The position numbers and the translations under genes are program-made. Positions 1 through 13,685 of a stretch of 64,000 bases of DNA are shown here, piece by piece; positions within the stretch are counted from its first letter, which is position 1; every line of letters begins with the position of its first letter. This DNA comes from Choanephora cucurbitarum (taxonomy: Eukaryota; Mucoromycota; Mucoromycetes; Mucorales; Choanephoraceae). The DNA is taken from positions 36,126-100,125 of the forward strand of contig JAIWNI010000105.1 in NCBI GenBank assembly GCA_025331435.1. The letters run 5' to 3'. The notes beneath the pieces are model-generated. The model had not been told where the DNA came from. It ran no database searches and worked only from the letters and a program-made list of their open reading frames with translations.

Positions 1-551
1 TCAATGGAAGAGACCATTTCAAGCAGGTAACACACAAGTGTTCAAAAGAAACACACACTCTCTTTTTTTGGGTCAAGAAACGAGAAGCACGGATCATAAA
101 CAGTTATAAACTGGAATTTTTTTTTCGCTTAATCCGTGATTGGTTAACTCATCCTATTTCTCGGAGTTGTTAGAAAATAGAGGGCGCTTTCTGTCCCTAA
201 CTTATGAAAGTAAGAGGGAGACTGAATCAGAAAAATTAGTTGAGAAAGGAGACATTTACCTTTTCTGCAGGAAAGCATACAAATTTAGCACAAAAAAATG
301 ACTATATATTATTGCCATTTTCAATTCTGATATTTTTCCTCTTCTTCTTCTTCTTTTTCTTTTTTTTCTTTTCCTTTTCCTTTTCTTTTTCTTAGTTGGA
401 TTAAGCTTTTTTTCCTTTTTTTGATGTTTTAATCTCTGGACAATTCTTCTCTATTGCTCTCCATTCTTTCACTTACCAGTCGAGAAGCTTTTCTTTCCTT
501 TCTGTATTTATTTCGCTTTTGCCAACAAACCTGACTTCGAGATCGCAACTT
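1..551. other. 5' flank of the velvet gene, no gene seen
   Basis: No reading frame with family similarity was found here. The stretch holds long pyrimidine tracts around 330-420 (TTC/CTT repeats), typical of fungal promoter or leader DNA. It probably serves the velvet gene that starts at 552. A gene further left could have its end here, but nothing supports that. Confidence 0.5.
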
Positions 552-2416
552 ATGAACCAGCAACTAAGCATCAAAAAAGCACCACTGTAAGCCCTAATAA
601 TAATAAAAAAAAGCACAGCAGTTTTCATGAGAATAGAAATGCATATATGTCCTGACTTGCTTTTGCTCTATTTAGCTACAAATTAATAGTGCGTCAACAG
701 CCTTGCAAGGCAAGATTATGTAGCTTCAAAGAGAAAGGTCAGCAAAACCAACAGTCTTGTGCGATATATGTTACCTGACTTCAATCTTTTTTCTTATAGT
801 GGATCGACGGCCAATTGACCCACCACCTATTATCCAACTATTGAGCAATAATCAAGTTGAGTAAGCAAGTCTACAATGCGACAACGATATTCAAAAAAGA
901 AGCTTAGTAGACTTATATACATCTTTTCCTTTCTCTCCTTTCTTAATAGTGATGATTATTTGCAAAATCCATATTTTTTCTTATACGCCACGTTGACAGA
1001 TGCACATGGAGAGACCGATTTGCATTTCGTCAACGGTAATAGAACTACAGCTGGAACTGTCGTACAATCATTACATAGACTAAAAGACTTTGATAATACT
1101 GGTTTGTAAACTAATTTTATACACACTTTTTCTTTTTTTAGACAGTATCATGTAACTTGTTTCATTTTCTTTAGATGGAGGCTTCTTTATATTTTCTGAT
1201 ATCAGCGTACGACTTGAAGGTTTTTATAGACTAAAATTTACTTTATATGAGATTGAAGGGTAAAGAAAAGTGAGAGGAAAAAAGGGAAAGGTCTAAAAAA
1301 AGAAAACTTACCCTCAAAAAAAAAACAAAGGTCGTATGTCAATCGCATTTGCTCCATTGTATCCGACATGTTTCAAGTATATTCACCTAAGAGTAAGTTT
1401 CATAAGCTACCTTCTATTTATCGCGTCTTTTTTTTTTGCTTACCTTGAATGATTTACATTAGGCTTCCCGGGAATGTCAGGTAAAAGAAGCACAAGTTTA
1501 AAAATAGACTTGAAAAAAAAACTTTTTTTTTTGGTTCCTGACGTGTTGCTTATAAATTCATTGGTTAGAATCAACGTTTCTGACAAGGTCATTTTCCGAT
1601 CAAGGTGTTCGTATAAGAATTAGAAAGGAACCCAGATCTTCGAATTCAAAGTAGGTCGTTTTCTATATTTGTTTATTTGTTTTTTATGTTTGTGTCATGT
1701 TCTGATCTTCTTTATCAAGCCCAAGTGGGAAGCGGCGCAAAAAAACAGAAGACCACACCACGGAATCTGATGATGAAGGACATTATTTATACGAGCACCG
1801 AAGTAGCCCCACAAGCATGATTCTTCAGCCAGTGCAGCCATCAAAAGTACCCAATCAACAGCCCATACCATCTCTACAACCGTTGCCACAACAGCCACTT
1901 ATACAGCAACATTCATCTCAGCCGTTTGCGCAGCTTTCTTCACCATCTCTGCCTTATCAATCGCGACAGTTTGTTCAACCTCCTTCTCCTAAATCGCATA
2001 ATGCGACATGTCCCGAAATAAGTAAACCAACACTACCTTCTCCAAAGGAGATACTAAGATCATCGCCTATGTCTATGCAGCATATTCTGTCTAATACAGA
2101 TGAGGATGTATCTCCAAAGCATCGAGGTTTTCTTTCGTCTACAGCAGATCATCAGCAGAGCAAACTGTTTTCAACCAGAGTTCTCCCATTGCCCTTACCA
2201 TCTCAGTCACATTCTGTCAGTACTCCCTCACACATGAGCACTTCGCAGATTCATCCTGAACATTCAAGTTTACCCAATAGTGTCTGGAGAGGGAACCTGT
2301 TGCCTCCTCCTTCAGCCCTATCATCTTCTTCTTCACCTCAACCTACTTTGCTATTTCAGCCACCATCGTCTTCTCACTCACCTTTCATGAAAAACGGTCG
2401 CAATTGCTCAATGTAA
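552..2416 (+). CDS. velvet-domain developmental regulator
   Basis: Velvet-family transcriptional regulator; these proteins couple development, sporulation and secondary metabolism and work as nuclear homo- or heterodimers. Nine exons were read from GT..AG borders and unbroken frame: 552-586, 676-737, 800-860, 950-1101, 1175-1259, 1331-1392, 1463-1480, 1569-1650, 1720-2416. The velvet fold is clear: [13 protein letters not shown], then [74 protein letters not shown] and [10 protein letters not shown] basic GKRRKK stretch just after the domain looks like a nuclear signal. The C-terminal 200 residues are rich in Pro, Ser and Gln and low in complexity. Exon 7 is only 18 nt. It could belong to the VelB, VosA or VelC branch; the sequence alone does not let me choose. 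Start ATG 552 is the first that joins in frame to the domain. Confidence 0.9.
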
Positions 2417-5400
2417 ATAGAGCTTCGTTGTCTCTTTTTTATTTTACCAACTTTGTGGCTCTAAGTCTTTATGTATATTTCTTGTTACTTTCCTTCTCTC
2501 TTTTTTTCCCCCTTTCATCACGGAATTATGTTTCCAATTATTGTAGATATTAATGATGATTAAAAAAAAATAGCAGAAAGAAAATAGAAAGTGAAAAGAA
2601 ACCAAGCTGTTTCCTTAAATAGTATTAATGGAAGTAATCCTATTCTTCTTCTTTTTCTTAAAAGCTACTAATTAAGCTTTTTTCCCTTCTCATCATACTC
2701 AATGTTTTTCTCTTATTTCATACAAACCTTGATTATTTCAGTTTTTTTTTCTTGACTTAATTCGAGTTACACATATAGTTTAGTGATTTGAACCTAAGGT
2801 GTACGAAATTTTGCCAAGAGTAGACGCTGCTTAAAAAAAAAGAAACCCCATTTTACTCACCTGGATCAGATAATCATAATTGCAATATAAACTAAAGATA
2901 TTTCAATAAATAACATACATTAGGGTTATTTTTAATCCATTGTGAATTTATAAGCGTATATTTCCAGTAAGGAAAGAACAATAACACGAGTTGAACATCG
3001 ACTTCGGAAAGAGAATTGGAACAATAGGGCTTATAGCTCACATCATCATCCTTCGAGATGCCAAACGCCTCTCCGCTATCTTCTATAGTTTTATTTGTGG
3101 ATCAATTCTCTTTAGAAATTTTCTGCAAGAAATGAACCTCGGTTCTTTTCAGTCCAAACCTCTTTTTCAATCCAATTTATGTAGAACAGCGTTTGACATG
3201 TAACTATTGGTTTTTTGGGTTGTGTCGTACAACTATTCTCGGCGATCAGAATAACCAACATGCTAAATCTGAATCCGAGAAAAAATTACAAAAAGCTTTT
3301 AAATGTTTCTATTTCTGGATCTGCGTATCACATTGTACTGATACATGAAGACACTTTGAAAAAGTTGGTTTTTTTTAAAGAGAAACGTGAGTTTCGCAAT
3401 ATCTTGTACCAAGTAGGACTTGTAACAGCCGGAATTTCTTGAATAGAGACAAAGAAAATAAAAAGAAGAGCTATAGAAATAGAGAATAAAAAGAAGGACT
3501 CCATTGTGCTGTAACTTATTTGAAATCATTATTGATGTCTCAAACGACACAGACTAAGCTATGGACATATTCTCTAAAGATCTTCGATACAACAAAAAAG
3601 AGATGACAAGTGGCTTCGATTAAAGCGTATGACTTAACAATGAATATCTCTCTCAACCATTTGTCATACATAGCCATATACGTCTATGCTTTCGTCAATG
3701 TATAAAAAGAAAGAAGCATGGATGATTCTGTATATTTCTAACGCTTCTAAGGTACCTTATCATCAGGGGGAGGAAAGACAGAAGAGGAGTTTCTATAGTT
3801 TGGTGTTAACTTTGTCTAAATTGGGATAATTGTATTACCTCAAATGCGCTTCAGGATGCACATATGAATCAATCTAACAAATTAAGGTTATGACGAGTGC
3901 AGTCACCGCGGTTAAATCCTCAGTTGTACCAAGAATAGCTTGGTCCTAAACAGAAAGTCTCATGCGTCTGAAATCCAAGAGTGATGTTGATCAAGAAGGA
4001 AAGCAATAAACAAATGAAAAACGTATGCAACATTTAGATTGAGAAAAAAAAACAGCTTGTCGTACTATTTTACTACTGATAGTCATAAACGTCGCTTCAT
4101 ACATAGAGAGATGCTTTTTTTTTGTTCTAAAGCAAATGAGGGAAATAGTTTTGAAACTGTATAGCAATAGAAATAGACTGCCTCTAACAGAACATTTTCA
4201 GTACAAAGATGTTAGGTTATCAAGGGAAATGCAAGTATTGCAGAAGCAAAACGCCGTTTGGCTTATTAAAACATGCTGAAGCTGAGAGACCATTGAGGAA
4301 ATCGTCATTCAAAATGCTATCTTATTCTTTAGATGGTTTTCCCATAGAAAAACGAAAATAAACAAATGATATCAACATTATCTACCATAGGAGTAATGTT
4401 TTAAAGAGCTTCGTACGCTCCTTTCATTCAAGCATTGCCTGCCTCTCAATAGCTAATCCGGAAAATTGAGTTACCTCTTTTAGCTTTGGTTGCACTCAGA
4501 AATCCCAGTCTGACTTTCATCCTTGAAACAATCGTACGAGTTACAATAAGAGGTTACTGTCAATGTTAACGAGTAACGCAAACAATTTTAATTTCTAGCG
4601 TTAGTGATCAATGTGCCACTTGAACTATAACTATAGTTTCTCTTTACTTTTATTTCTAAACAGCATACATGTCCTAAACTACTGTTAAAATCAAGCAGAT
4701 GAACATTGGCTTCAGGGATAGTTGTTCTGAAAACAAGTATGCTAGATATGGTGTTTGGCTGCGTCAAATTTATTTTTCGCTGTAACCCCCACTTCCTTTT
4801 TACATGTGAACGCCTGATTAGTAACTCTGGCTACCAAAAAAAAAAACGGGATAAGAGAGAGAGAAAAAGAATAAAGTAAGCTTCGTACACTATATTCTAT
4901 GTTTGTTACGAAGCATGTTCCCAAAAGGATGAAATCAAATATCAGTTTGTTTCTGGGTAATCTAAGAAGGGGTTGTGCCCTTCCACTTAGACATAGTTTC
5001 CGGAAGCTTAAAAGCTTAAATGATCAATCTGGTCATCTTGTTCTACTTGAATTTAGGCGAATGCTTTTATCGGAAAAGCAATTGTTGTATGACATTGATA
5101 TGTACGGGAATCTATTTGTATTCCAAGAAGTTCTTTTTTTTTAACACATAAGAAATCACTCGTCCTGTGATTTCATGATCGTACATAACTAACAATCGAT
5201 TTTGCTATCAGTTTTATCAGAGATTTGTTCCGAAACTTGAGTATATGACTTGTTCATGATACTCCTATCATGTGATGACGTTGGCCAACTTTGATCTTGA
5301 GAGGCATGTTTTTTCAGTATCACAGTGTACGCCTTTTATCTATAGTACGTCTTCAAAACAACTACTGTTTCCGAGAATTTAAAGTTGTTCTGTGTTTACT

Positions 5401-7389
5401 ATGAATTGAAGCTAAAAAAAAATGATGCTTTCTCTTGTTACCTCTGAGTATTCCTGTTGTCATGATTATACCATCAGACCAGAATAGAAGTCAACATCTT
5501 TCGTAGGTACAATTTGGCTATGTTGATGGACAAATAGCTCTTTCTCGATTTTGTTTGCTTATTGTTTATACTACTAGCGATTGGTCAATGCTGCTGTTTC
5601 AGGGGTAATATAAAGAAAAAGGTCAGCTTTTGATTTCTAAAGTTTCTTAAAAATCAACATGATGAGTACAAGATTGCATTATACTTCCTTAAAATAAACT
5701 CGAAAAATGGCTAAGCATGTGGTAATTCGCTAATAAAATTTTCTATTTGAAGTATATTCCACATTAGAAGGAAACGGGGGGGGGGGGATCTCCATTCTTA
5801 AAGTAACTTCCGAAGCATTTAGATTTTAGTGACAAAAAAAAAGTTGCTTTTTTTAAACACATTTGACGCTTCAAAACGATGCACAAAAATAAAACAAAGG
5901 CTTGTAAAATAACGAGGTTAATGATCCAATTCACAACTAAGCAATAACGTGTTTGAATTAGGTAGCTTCCCTTGACCAAGACGGTTGTAAACAAAGATGA
6001 AAGTGTCATAGCTGAATGTAAGTAAAAGCATGTACTACAAGTTGAACTATCATCGAATTGGACTTGAGAAATTTAAAACTTGGGATGCAAGCCTTGTCTT
6101 GCCCTAGTCAGCACAATATCTTGTTTAAGCTGATTCCCATAAGCAACTTGGGTAAATCAAACAAGACATGGCATAAAGCCATGTTTTATTGAAGCGCATT
6201 TGCTATTAGCTGCCAGACTATGTTACTGATAGAATATGAGCCAGCTTCTTATATACCATATTGCGTTTTATGCAAGTCAACCATATACTACGCTAAGCTT
6301 ATAATATCTCAAAAAAAAAAGAAACTAGTAAGGCGAGTTGTTCCTCTATTGTCGTCATCTTATCCAATGAGACCTTACTGTTTCAGAAATGATAGTAAAG
6401 AAGCAGGCAACCAAGCAAAAGGAAAATCTCAGGAGACAGCAGCATGATTACATCTTCTGACATCTTGTTTATCCTCACAAGTCTATTGCTAAAGACGTGC
6501 GCTAAAGCAAATCTCTTATTAAAAAAGTTGTACACCTTAGTATACATAAGGTAGAGCCTGTATTGGCTCCTCAACTGATATCTTGCGAACGATGGCTCAG
6601 AACTAATGATTGCTTGGACCCTGAAATAAAGAAGTGTTTGTCGTGACTCAAGCACTATCATCTTGTTGCTTAATCAAGAAACTCAAAGTAAAGTTTTATG
6701 GTCTCAAGAATAACTACTAGGCCTAGCTTTTGATGGGGTCCTATATTCAGTTGAAAAAGAATGAGCAATTTTTCTTTTGAAAAGATACCTTGACAGTTCA
6801 ATGCCCAGATACAGAGAAAGAGGGTCATGACGCTGCCTAGTTTTAAGCAAACAAACAGTAGTATGGTTTCACTCTGTATTTCCAGTTGAACCATGAAAGA
6901 CATAGGAATAAAGCACGATTCTATAGACAAGTATAATACACTATTGTCAATGCTCTGTCTATACATTTCTCCTTTTTTAGATTTGAGCTAGCATATACTG
7001 AATTATGGTGAAGATAGAAAATGGATTGATATGACTTTTAGACATTTTACAAGAATTCATTATGTTAGTCAAATGTTACAAATGCTTCCATATCGAGTTC
7101 TTTCTCTTTACCAAAAAAAGGAAAAACGTCGCAAATGACTAGAATGAATGCATTGATCGTCATTGAGAGGTCTCTATAGTATTCTGAGCAAGAGCGGCTT
7201 AACGCTAAGTAAATGAATTTTGAGCATTTAACTATCATAAACTACTAAAAGGCCACTTACATATACTATCCGATTGGTACGCTCTTTGAAATACCGGGAA
7301 CTCAAAGATAAAGCATCAAAGTATATTTTTTTTTCGAAAGAGTTTCTTGTCTTTCCCCTCCTTCAAATCTTATAGAAACATATGCAGTT
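2417..7389. other. gene-poor 5 kb, unassigned
   Basis: About 5 kb with only short, poorly supported open frames on both strands. The longest at 2991-3442 and 6220-6966 match no family I recognise and have no consistent splice structure. A run of 12 G lies at 5776-5787. The composition resembles decayed intergenic or transposon-derived DNA. I cannot assign any gene here. Confidence 0.5.
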
Positions 7390-7790
7390 ATGACAAGTGC
7401 ACTTCAAGCCATAAAGAGAACTTCATTGTCACCAACAAGAGCTTTTTTTCGGATACCTCAGAAGATCTCGAATGTTGATCAAGCTCGAGAGATCTTTAAG
7501 GTCCTAAGATCTTATGGTGACATGGTAGAATATAAGCTCATGAGAGTAAGCAAAGCCTAACATGTCTTTAGTACACATGAAATCTCAATTGCTTAAAATA
7601 GTGTCCAGAAACTTTGAATTATCTAAAGTATGGCTTTGTTGTATACAAGTATAGAGAATCTGCAAATAAGGCTATTCAAGATCAATTCATTCGAGTCCAA
7701 TCTGACTTGTTTAGTTTACCATTTGATATAAAGATAGAACTGTCTCAGAACAGTACGTATGCTACAAAGCAAAATAAAAGCGAAGCATAA
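7390..7790 (+). CDS. small RRM-like protein, possibly mitochondrial
   Basis: Two exons, 7390-7545 and 7602-7790, encode 114 residues; the intron begins GTAAGC and ends ATAG in phase 0. ATG 7390 is chosen because the ATG at 7382 is closed by a stop after three codons. The N-terminus is basic and Ser/Thr-rich (KRTSLSPTRAFFRIPQK), which suits a mitochondrial presequence. After it comes an RRM-like pattern: AREIFKVLRSYGDMVEYKLM, CPETLNYLKYGFVVYK and SANKAIQDQF, equivalent to the RNP2 and RNP1 strands and the second helix. No partner or exact family could be named. The RRM assignment is inference from the pattern of hydrophobic and aromatic positions. Confidence 0.7.
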
Positions 7791-9427
7791 GATACCAAAT
7801 GTCTGTGTGTGCACATACATACATACATGCATAAATACGTGCATATATACGCGTACAACACATATAATCTCCTGGTTAAATTTTGACTATCCAACTGATG
7901 AGGAATTATGCCATTTCTGATCATTCAATTGTCTCGACTTTTAACTGTTGAGTGTATTCTTCCCTAACTGAACAATAAGAAAGTCAAAAGTAAAAATAGA
8001 AAAGAGAGTTTTGTCAAGTTAATATCATATGATTTGTGAGTCAGATTTAGAAGTAAACTACAATTGCTTTAAATGTATAGATGCAGATCTATACACATAT
8101 GTATATAATATGGCTATAAAAAAAAGGGGAGATTTTCATTCAAAAGTCTTTTAGAATTTAAATGAGGGGGTATAGACAGAGGGGAGAATAGCTAAGCTTG
8201 AACTAAGGGTCTATAAGCTAATTTAGTAAATTATAATATGGGGGAGGCAAGCCTATCTAACGCCACCCTCTCCCCTTTCTATTGACACCTATTTTATTTA
8301 TTTATTTACTTTATAGAGAGAATTCAATAAACTACTAAAGGGTAAGCAATAGACCAAAATGAATGGTTAGGACGATATGATAAAATAATCTTATTTTCTT
8401 TTACTTTTTGTTATTGTTATTGTTGTTGGAAGGGGGGTGTCTTAGGAGAAACACTAAGAGAAAGCGATAGAGATAGAGATGTTGACAAACCAACTGACAA
8501 GCGAAAAAGGTCAGATTTATTACCATAAATGGTTGATAGTTGCTCATTCCAGTGAATCCAAAAAACCTAAGAGGAGATTTGTATAGCCTTTTAGACAGTG
8601 TCACAGTTTATAGTTATCCAAAACAAACAGGAAGAGTATTTCATAAAGATACATTAATATCAGAGATTTCTTCTCTCTCTCTCTCTCTTTTTTTTTCTCT
8701 AATATAGATACCAAGAAGAGAAAGAGAGAGAGTATTCGTTATGTGCATGTGCGCGCGAAAGGAAAAGAAAGAAACACACACACACAAATAACAAAACGAA
8801 TAGATCTCTCTCTCTTTTTTAATAGAAATCAAGGGGGGATATGGATAAGATTATATTGTAACGTACATAAAAAATGTAGACTTGTTTTACTAAAACATAG
8901 TAGCTACAACTTGAATTTCTTTCTTTTTTTATCGTTGACAGCTTTCCCTTTCTATATACTTTTTTTTTTTACTCTTTGTCCTTCAACACCTTCTTTTTAG
9001 GGCCTTTTTTTTTCTTATTTTACCTTGTCGCTTGAATTCTAACATAAAGAAAATAAGCAGAGAAATAAAATAAAAAGAGAGAGAAGTGTGTATTCCATAA
9101 CAAGAGAATTCAGGCTTTTAAGATTATACCTTGTTATTTTCATATGCTTAAGAAGTCAAAGCGCACCCCCAAAAAAAGAAACAAGACAGTGAGAGAGAGA
9201 GTCTTTTTCTTTTTACTCACAGACATAAATAATGCACCAAGAAAAAAAAAGTGTAAATATATATATATCTATATCTAATTCACAACAGACACACTTCTAT
9301 CAAATAAAAGAAAACTATAAATACTCCCTCTTGTTCCTTTTTGTTCTTTCTTTTTCATTTCCTTTCTCTTTCTTTCTTTTTAAACTTCTTCACTTTCCTT
9401 CTTTCTCTCTCTCTCTCTCTCTCTCTC
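7791..9427. other. AT-rich leader region with microsatellites
   Basis: No gene was recognised. There are several simple repeats: a TACA/CATA stretch near 7815-7860, CT/GA tracts at 8667-8730 and 8808-8820, a CA run near 8775, and a long CT tract at 9403-9427 that runs directly into the start codon of the TEA factor. The last 100 nt look like a pyrimidine-rich fungal core promoter or leader for that gene. Confidence 0.6.
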
Positions 9428-11790
9428 ATGCTTGCTTACGCTCAAGATATATTCTTCAGTACTGAATTAAGTGCTGCTAGTGACACTAGTGATTGTCAAA
9501 TGAATGAGAGAAGAGTACAGCAACAAAAGATATTAAAGAATAACGATACTCAACTTCATTTGCCTACACAATCATTAACCTCACACGATCATGTACCTAG
9601 CAAAGAAAAAGAAGAGGTGTGTGTGTGTGCGTCTGTTTAGATCAATTTCATGCATCTTAATTTTTTTTTGTATCGATAGCAACAGGTTTGGCCGCCAGAT
9701 GTAGAAGCTGCATTTATTGAAGGTAAGATTTTCCCTTTTTTTATTTTGATTTCTTACTCATATCTTTTGATCTCTTTAGCTCTCGAGACGATTCCTAAGC
9801 TAGGCAGACGCAAAATCTTAGTGAATGGAAAACCTTGTGGTAAAACGTCTTGCATTTTTCTATCTAATTCAAATAACTCACTTTTCTTTTTTTTTTTTAG
9901 GGCGAAATGAACTTATTTCTGATTTTATCTATCGTAAGACGGGTAAAATCCGTACAAGAAAACAAGTTTCATCTCATATTCAAGTGTTGAAAAATACTCG
10001 AAAAAGTGATCTTCATTGTAAGTCTAACACTGAATAATGATTATTCTATGCTCAATACATTATGTTGTTATATCAGTTATGCGGCTATTAACAGATTCTG
10101 TTGAAGATGAAGGATTTGCCTCATCCTCTGCTTCCCTTATTAAAAAACCAAAACAAACCATGTCTCGCCGTCAAAGTAATCTACAGCTTAGACAACACCA
10201 AAATCAACTCAATCCTATCATGCGTTCCTCTGAATCATTTTCTTCCGATGATTCATCTATCTCTTCTTCTTCTTCACCTGCTGATTATGTCGTTGATTTT
10301 ATGTGTCATGAACAACAGATGGCATCGCTCTCCATGCATGATTCTATCTATGACTCCATGTTCAATATCGACTCATCTCTTGCCAATACTCAACAACACA
10401 CTATCGCCAAAAGTGCCAACGCTGTCAACAGTTCGTTTGCTCTTCATAGTTTCGGTGATGCAGATGCCAATGAAGTGTTACAACATCTGTTTCCATTAAC
10501 TGATTCAACCACTGGTTCTAATCCAAACGTCATTGATATATTACTACAACCACCACAACAACAACAACAGAATCATTATTCTTCTTTACCTCAACAAATG
10601 CATTATAAATCAAAGAAAAAATCAAATGGCCCTAGAAAATATACAAAGCGTCAAAAGAAGTACATGCAATCCCATCAGCCCTATCAACCCTACCAATACA
10701 ACATGTTAAACGAATTTGCTTCTTCTCTCAGTCTATCAAGTACCACAAGTCATTCGAATCTCTCTGGCAACAACTACATCGATCCTTCATTACATCCCTT
10801 ATGGCCTACTTATATCTGTCTCTATCTAGATCAGACCAATCCCTATGAACAAACTGTGCCTGTGCCACATACATTAGCCATCTTACCTGATTGTATGCCT
10901 TACCATATCCCAACCATTGATGTCCCTTTTGTTGCTAAAAACAAATGTCCTCCTGTCTCTAATATTGTTCAGTATGGTTCAGTCACCACTCTCTCTGCTA
11001 AAGTAAGATGCCTGTCTATATACACACACACACAAAAATGCGTTTCTAAGTCTGACTGTTTTATTCTTTAAATCAAATTAGGTTGAATTAAACCTGGATA
11101 TGAACTTGAATGATTTTGCATTTAACAATGCTTCCTTTTTTGAAACACACGAACGTCGTACAATCGAATGTACCACCACTATCTATTCGTTTGGCAAAGT
11201 TGTGCTTGAATCAAAAGAAGTGCAGCAGGCTCTCTGGATCAATGAAGGCAAATTTGTCTATAACTTTGCTTATGTTAACCAGTTCTTTGATGCATTCATT
11301 AAGGGCATTCGCTCCTTACAATCATGGGAAGAGATTGATATTGCCATCAATAATCTATGTGTTGTTCAGGTAGATTAGATTAAATCAGATATAAACATGC
11401 AAAAACTAAACTCAGTATTAGGTGTTTGAAGATGTAGAATCTAGGATAAATCAACAACAGCAACAGGTAGTTGAAAATCTCATGTTGGCTCCTCCTCATA
11501 CACCCACTGGCTCAAGTACTGCTCCCACTACACCTGTTGCCGTTGCCATCAATGATCCTATGGCTGCTTCTCTAAATGACATTCAACAAGAAACAACAGA
11601 CAATCTGATGCTCTCTACTGATACAAACAATCTGTTGATGCCTGAATTTGCACCTCTCTTGGTCATGATCTATGAATTCGAAAGGGGACAAGGTTCTATA
11701 GGCATCAGTATGGTCAAAAATCATTCAAAAAACTTTGATTTCTTGACAAATAATGCACCTAATATACCACTAAGTACAACGGATATGTGA
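9428..11790 (+). CDS. TEA/ATTS-domain transcription factor
   Basis: TEA/ATTS DNA-binding factor of the AbaA/Tec1/TEAD family, which controls developmental programmes. Seven exons give 663 residues: 9428-9616, 9680-9722, 9780-9839, 9901-10017, 10077-11002, 11082-11369, 11422-11790; all phases agree. The TEA domain lies at about residues 65-138: [60 protein letters not shown] and QVLKNTRKS, with the recognition helix [15 protein letters not shown] intact. The middle is rich in Ser and Gln and has a basic patch ([18 protein letters not shown]). The part around 10780-11370 is more conserved in look and may correspond to the C-terminal partner-binding region of TEA factors; that is inference. The start follows a CT tract directly. 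Confidence 0.92.
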
Positions 11791-13685
11791 ATCATCCATA
11801 AAAAGGCGTTCTTTTTATTTTCTCCTTTTATCAATAAATACCCTATATTTTCTTCCACCTGGAAATAAAGTTATCTTTCGCTGATTTAGGGCATTTATTT
11901 TATGTGTGTGTGTGTATGTGTCTATAGAAAAAAATCTAGACAAACACAAGGTGAATCAGAAAGAAATAAGCTTTGTTATTATGCTCAAGGTAAGAGAGTT
12001 GTGTATTGTACTTCATCAAATAGTGGTTATTTTGTAGTTTAGTGTGATTATAAGCAATATCACTTTGTTTACTGATTCGTTAACTAAAGTACATCGACAA
12101 CTCAACAGAAAGATCAAGTGACTGTACGATCACCATATTAAGCTTTTTCAGTATATACGATCAGTTCCTTTATAGACTAAAACAAGAAAGAGTCCTAAAA
12201 TACAGACACATTTCATCAAATAGCTAAAGAACAAAAAGAGGATTTTTTTTTGGATCAATAGCAATCTCTAGCTTAGAATAAGTCTAAATGACCAACGAAT
12301 TTTAATCGACGTACTGATTTTATGCCTGAAAAGACTTTATGAACAAGAATTCGTAGATCCCAAAAAAAAAAGCTTATTGCTGTCTTTAAGGAAGAGAAGC
12401 GGAGGTATCATCCATATCATTCATATCTACAACTGATCTCTTTAATGTGTCTTCTACTCTACTTCAAGTGAGCAAAGGCAAATCAGACTTGTTCTACTGG
12501 CAGATACTCTCAAGATAGTTGGCATGTTTAGTCCCTTCAGCTTCTTCATAATCATAGCTGTCCTCAGTAGGAACTAGCTCAATCAAGGAGAGATGCACAG
12601 ATAAAGGGGTTCTTGCAATATAGACTGGCAATGTTCAGATAAGAGTTAACACAGTTTACTTACCATCACTGGTAAGAAAAAATAACTCTAATAGCAGGAA
12701 AAATTACTTGATTTGAAAGCATGATTAATTAAACATTGCCTCATCAATTATCTTCCCAATCATGGAGTAAGCGATACCAAAATTGATTTGATATAGTTTC
12801 AAGCCTTGCTTTTCTTCATACGCTTTACTTCTTGAAATTCATTAAAGTTGTCTTTTGGGTAATTTACAAGAGTAGATTTTGTCATCAAATACAACATATG
12901 ATCAAAATGCAAGTCTCTACTGTTGCTCAGATAAAATGACTTGAATTGGTTATGAAACAATTCAACCAAACTGTTTGTAGAGGACAAGGCTTCTTAAAGA
13001 AATACCACAAACCTGATAATAAAATAAACTTGCAACATTCCTTCTCTTGTTCCATTCAATGCAATGATCTAGTGCTAGTTTATTGTTCATTGTGATACCA
13101 AGTAATTTCGGTTTGAATTGGATGACAGTAAGCTGTGTAACAGGTGCACGGATAGATATGGCATTGTTACTTTAGGCAAGCAAACAAAATGATTTTCATT
13201 GTCTTTAGGTGATACATTAAAATGCTAAACGATACATAGGAAAGCTCTTTGGCTTCTCCCTTGTTTGTTGTAGATTACTATTTCATTGTAATTAAAAATA
13301 GTCTAACCATATCAAAGCAAGCTGTATTTTTTTTTCTTTGTAAGGATGTGCATGCCATACAACAGACACCAGGAAAGCTTTCTAATCGAATGCAGAGTCG
13401 CTCTACTCTTTGTATTGTAGCCCTGGCCGACAAAAGTTAAGCTTATTCAGATATGACGGTACATTGTTCCAACACGCAATTAGTGTCTGCAACCACAGAG
13501 GTACTATGCTCAGTTCATTTTTTGATAAGGCAAAAGAAACAAATTAATGTTCATACACAATATTACTCCTCTGTCCGAACCAAGACAGGCAAAATGATTG
13601 ACTATGAATAGGAGCAAGACTAAGAAAGTGACAGCTTCTTTAAGAAAGCAGCCTTCCACCAGCGCCCTGACAGAATCAACAGGAT
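11791..13685. other. intergenic, no gene recognised
   Basis: Downstream of the TEA factor there is a TG run near 11905-11920 and AT-rich sequence. Short frames at 12799-12987 and 13249-13440 have no support. Nothing else stands out. Confidence 0.5.

Noticed and set aside
5776..5787. G12 run as a quadruplex or regulatory site
   Set aside because: A single homopolymer in a gene-poor region; more likely simple slippage or sequencing noise.
8641..9000. Short open frames in CT/GA-rich DNA
   Set aside because: Microsatellite translations in opposite directions, no coding signal.
10101..10499. 132-codon frame inside the TEA factor
   Set aside because: Out-of-frame shadow of exon 5, which is continuous and supported by phase on both sides.
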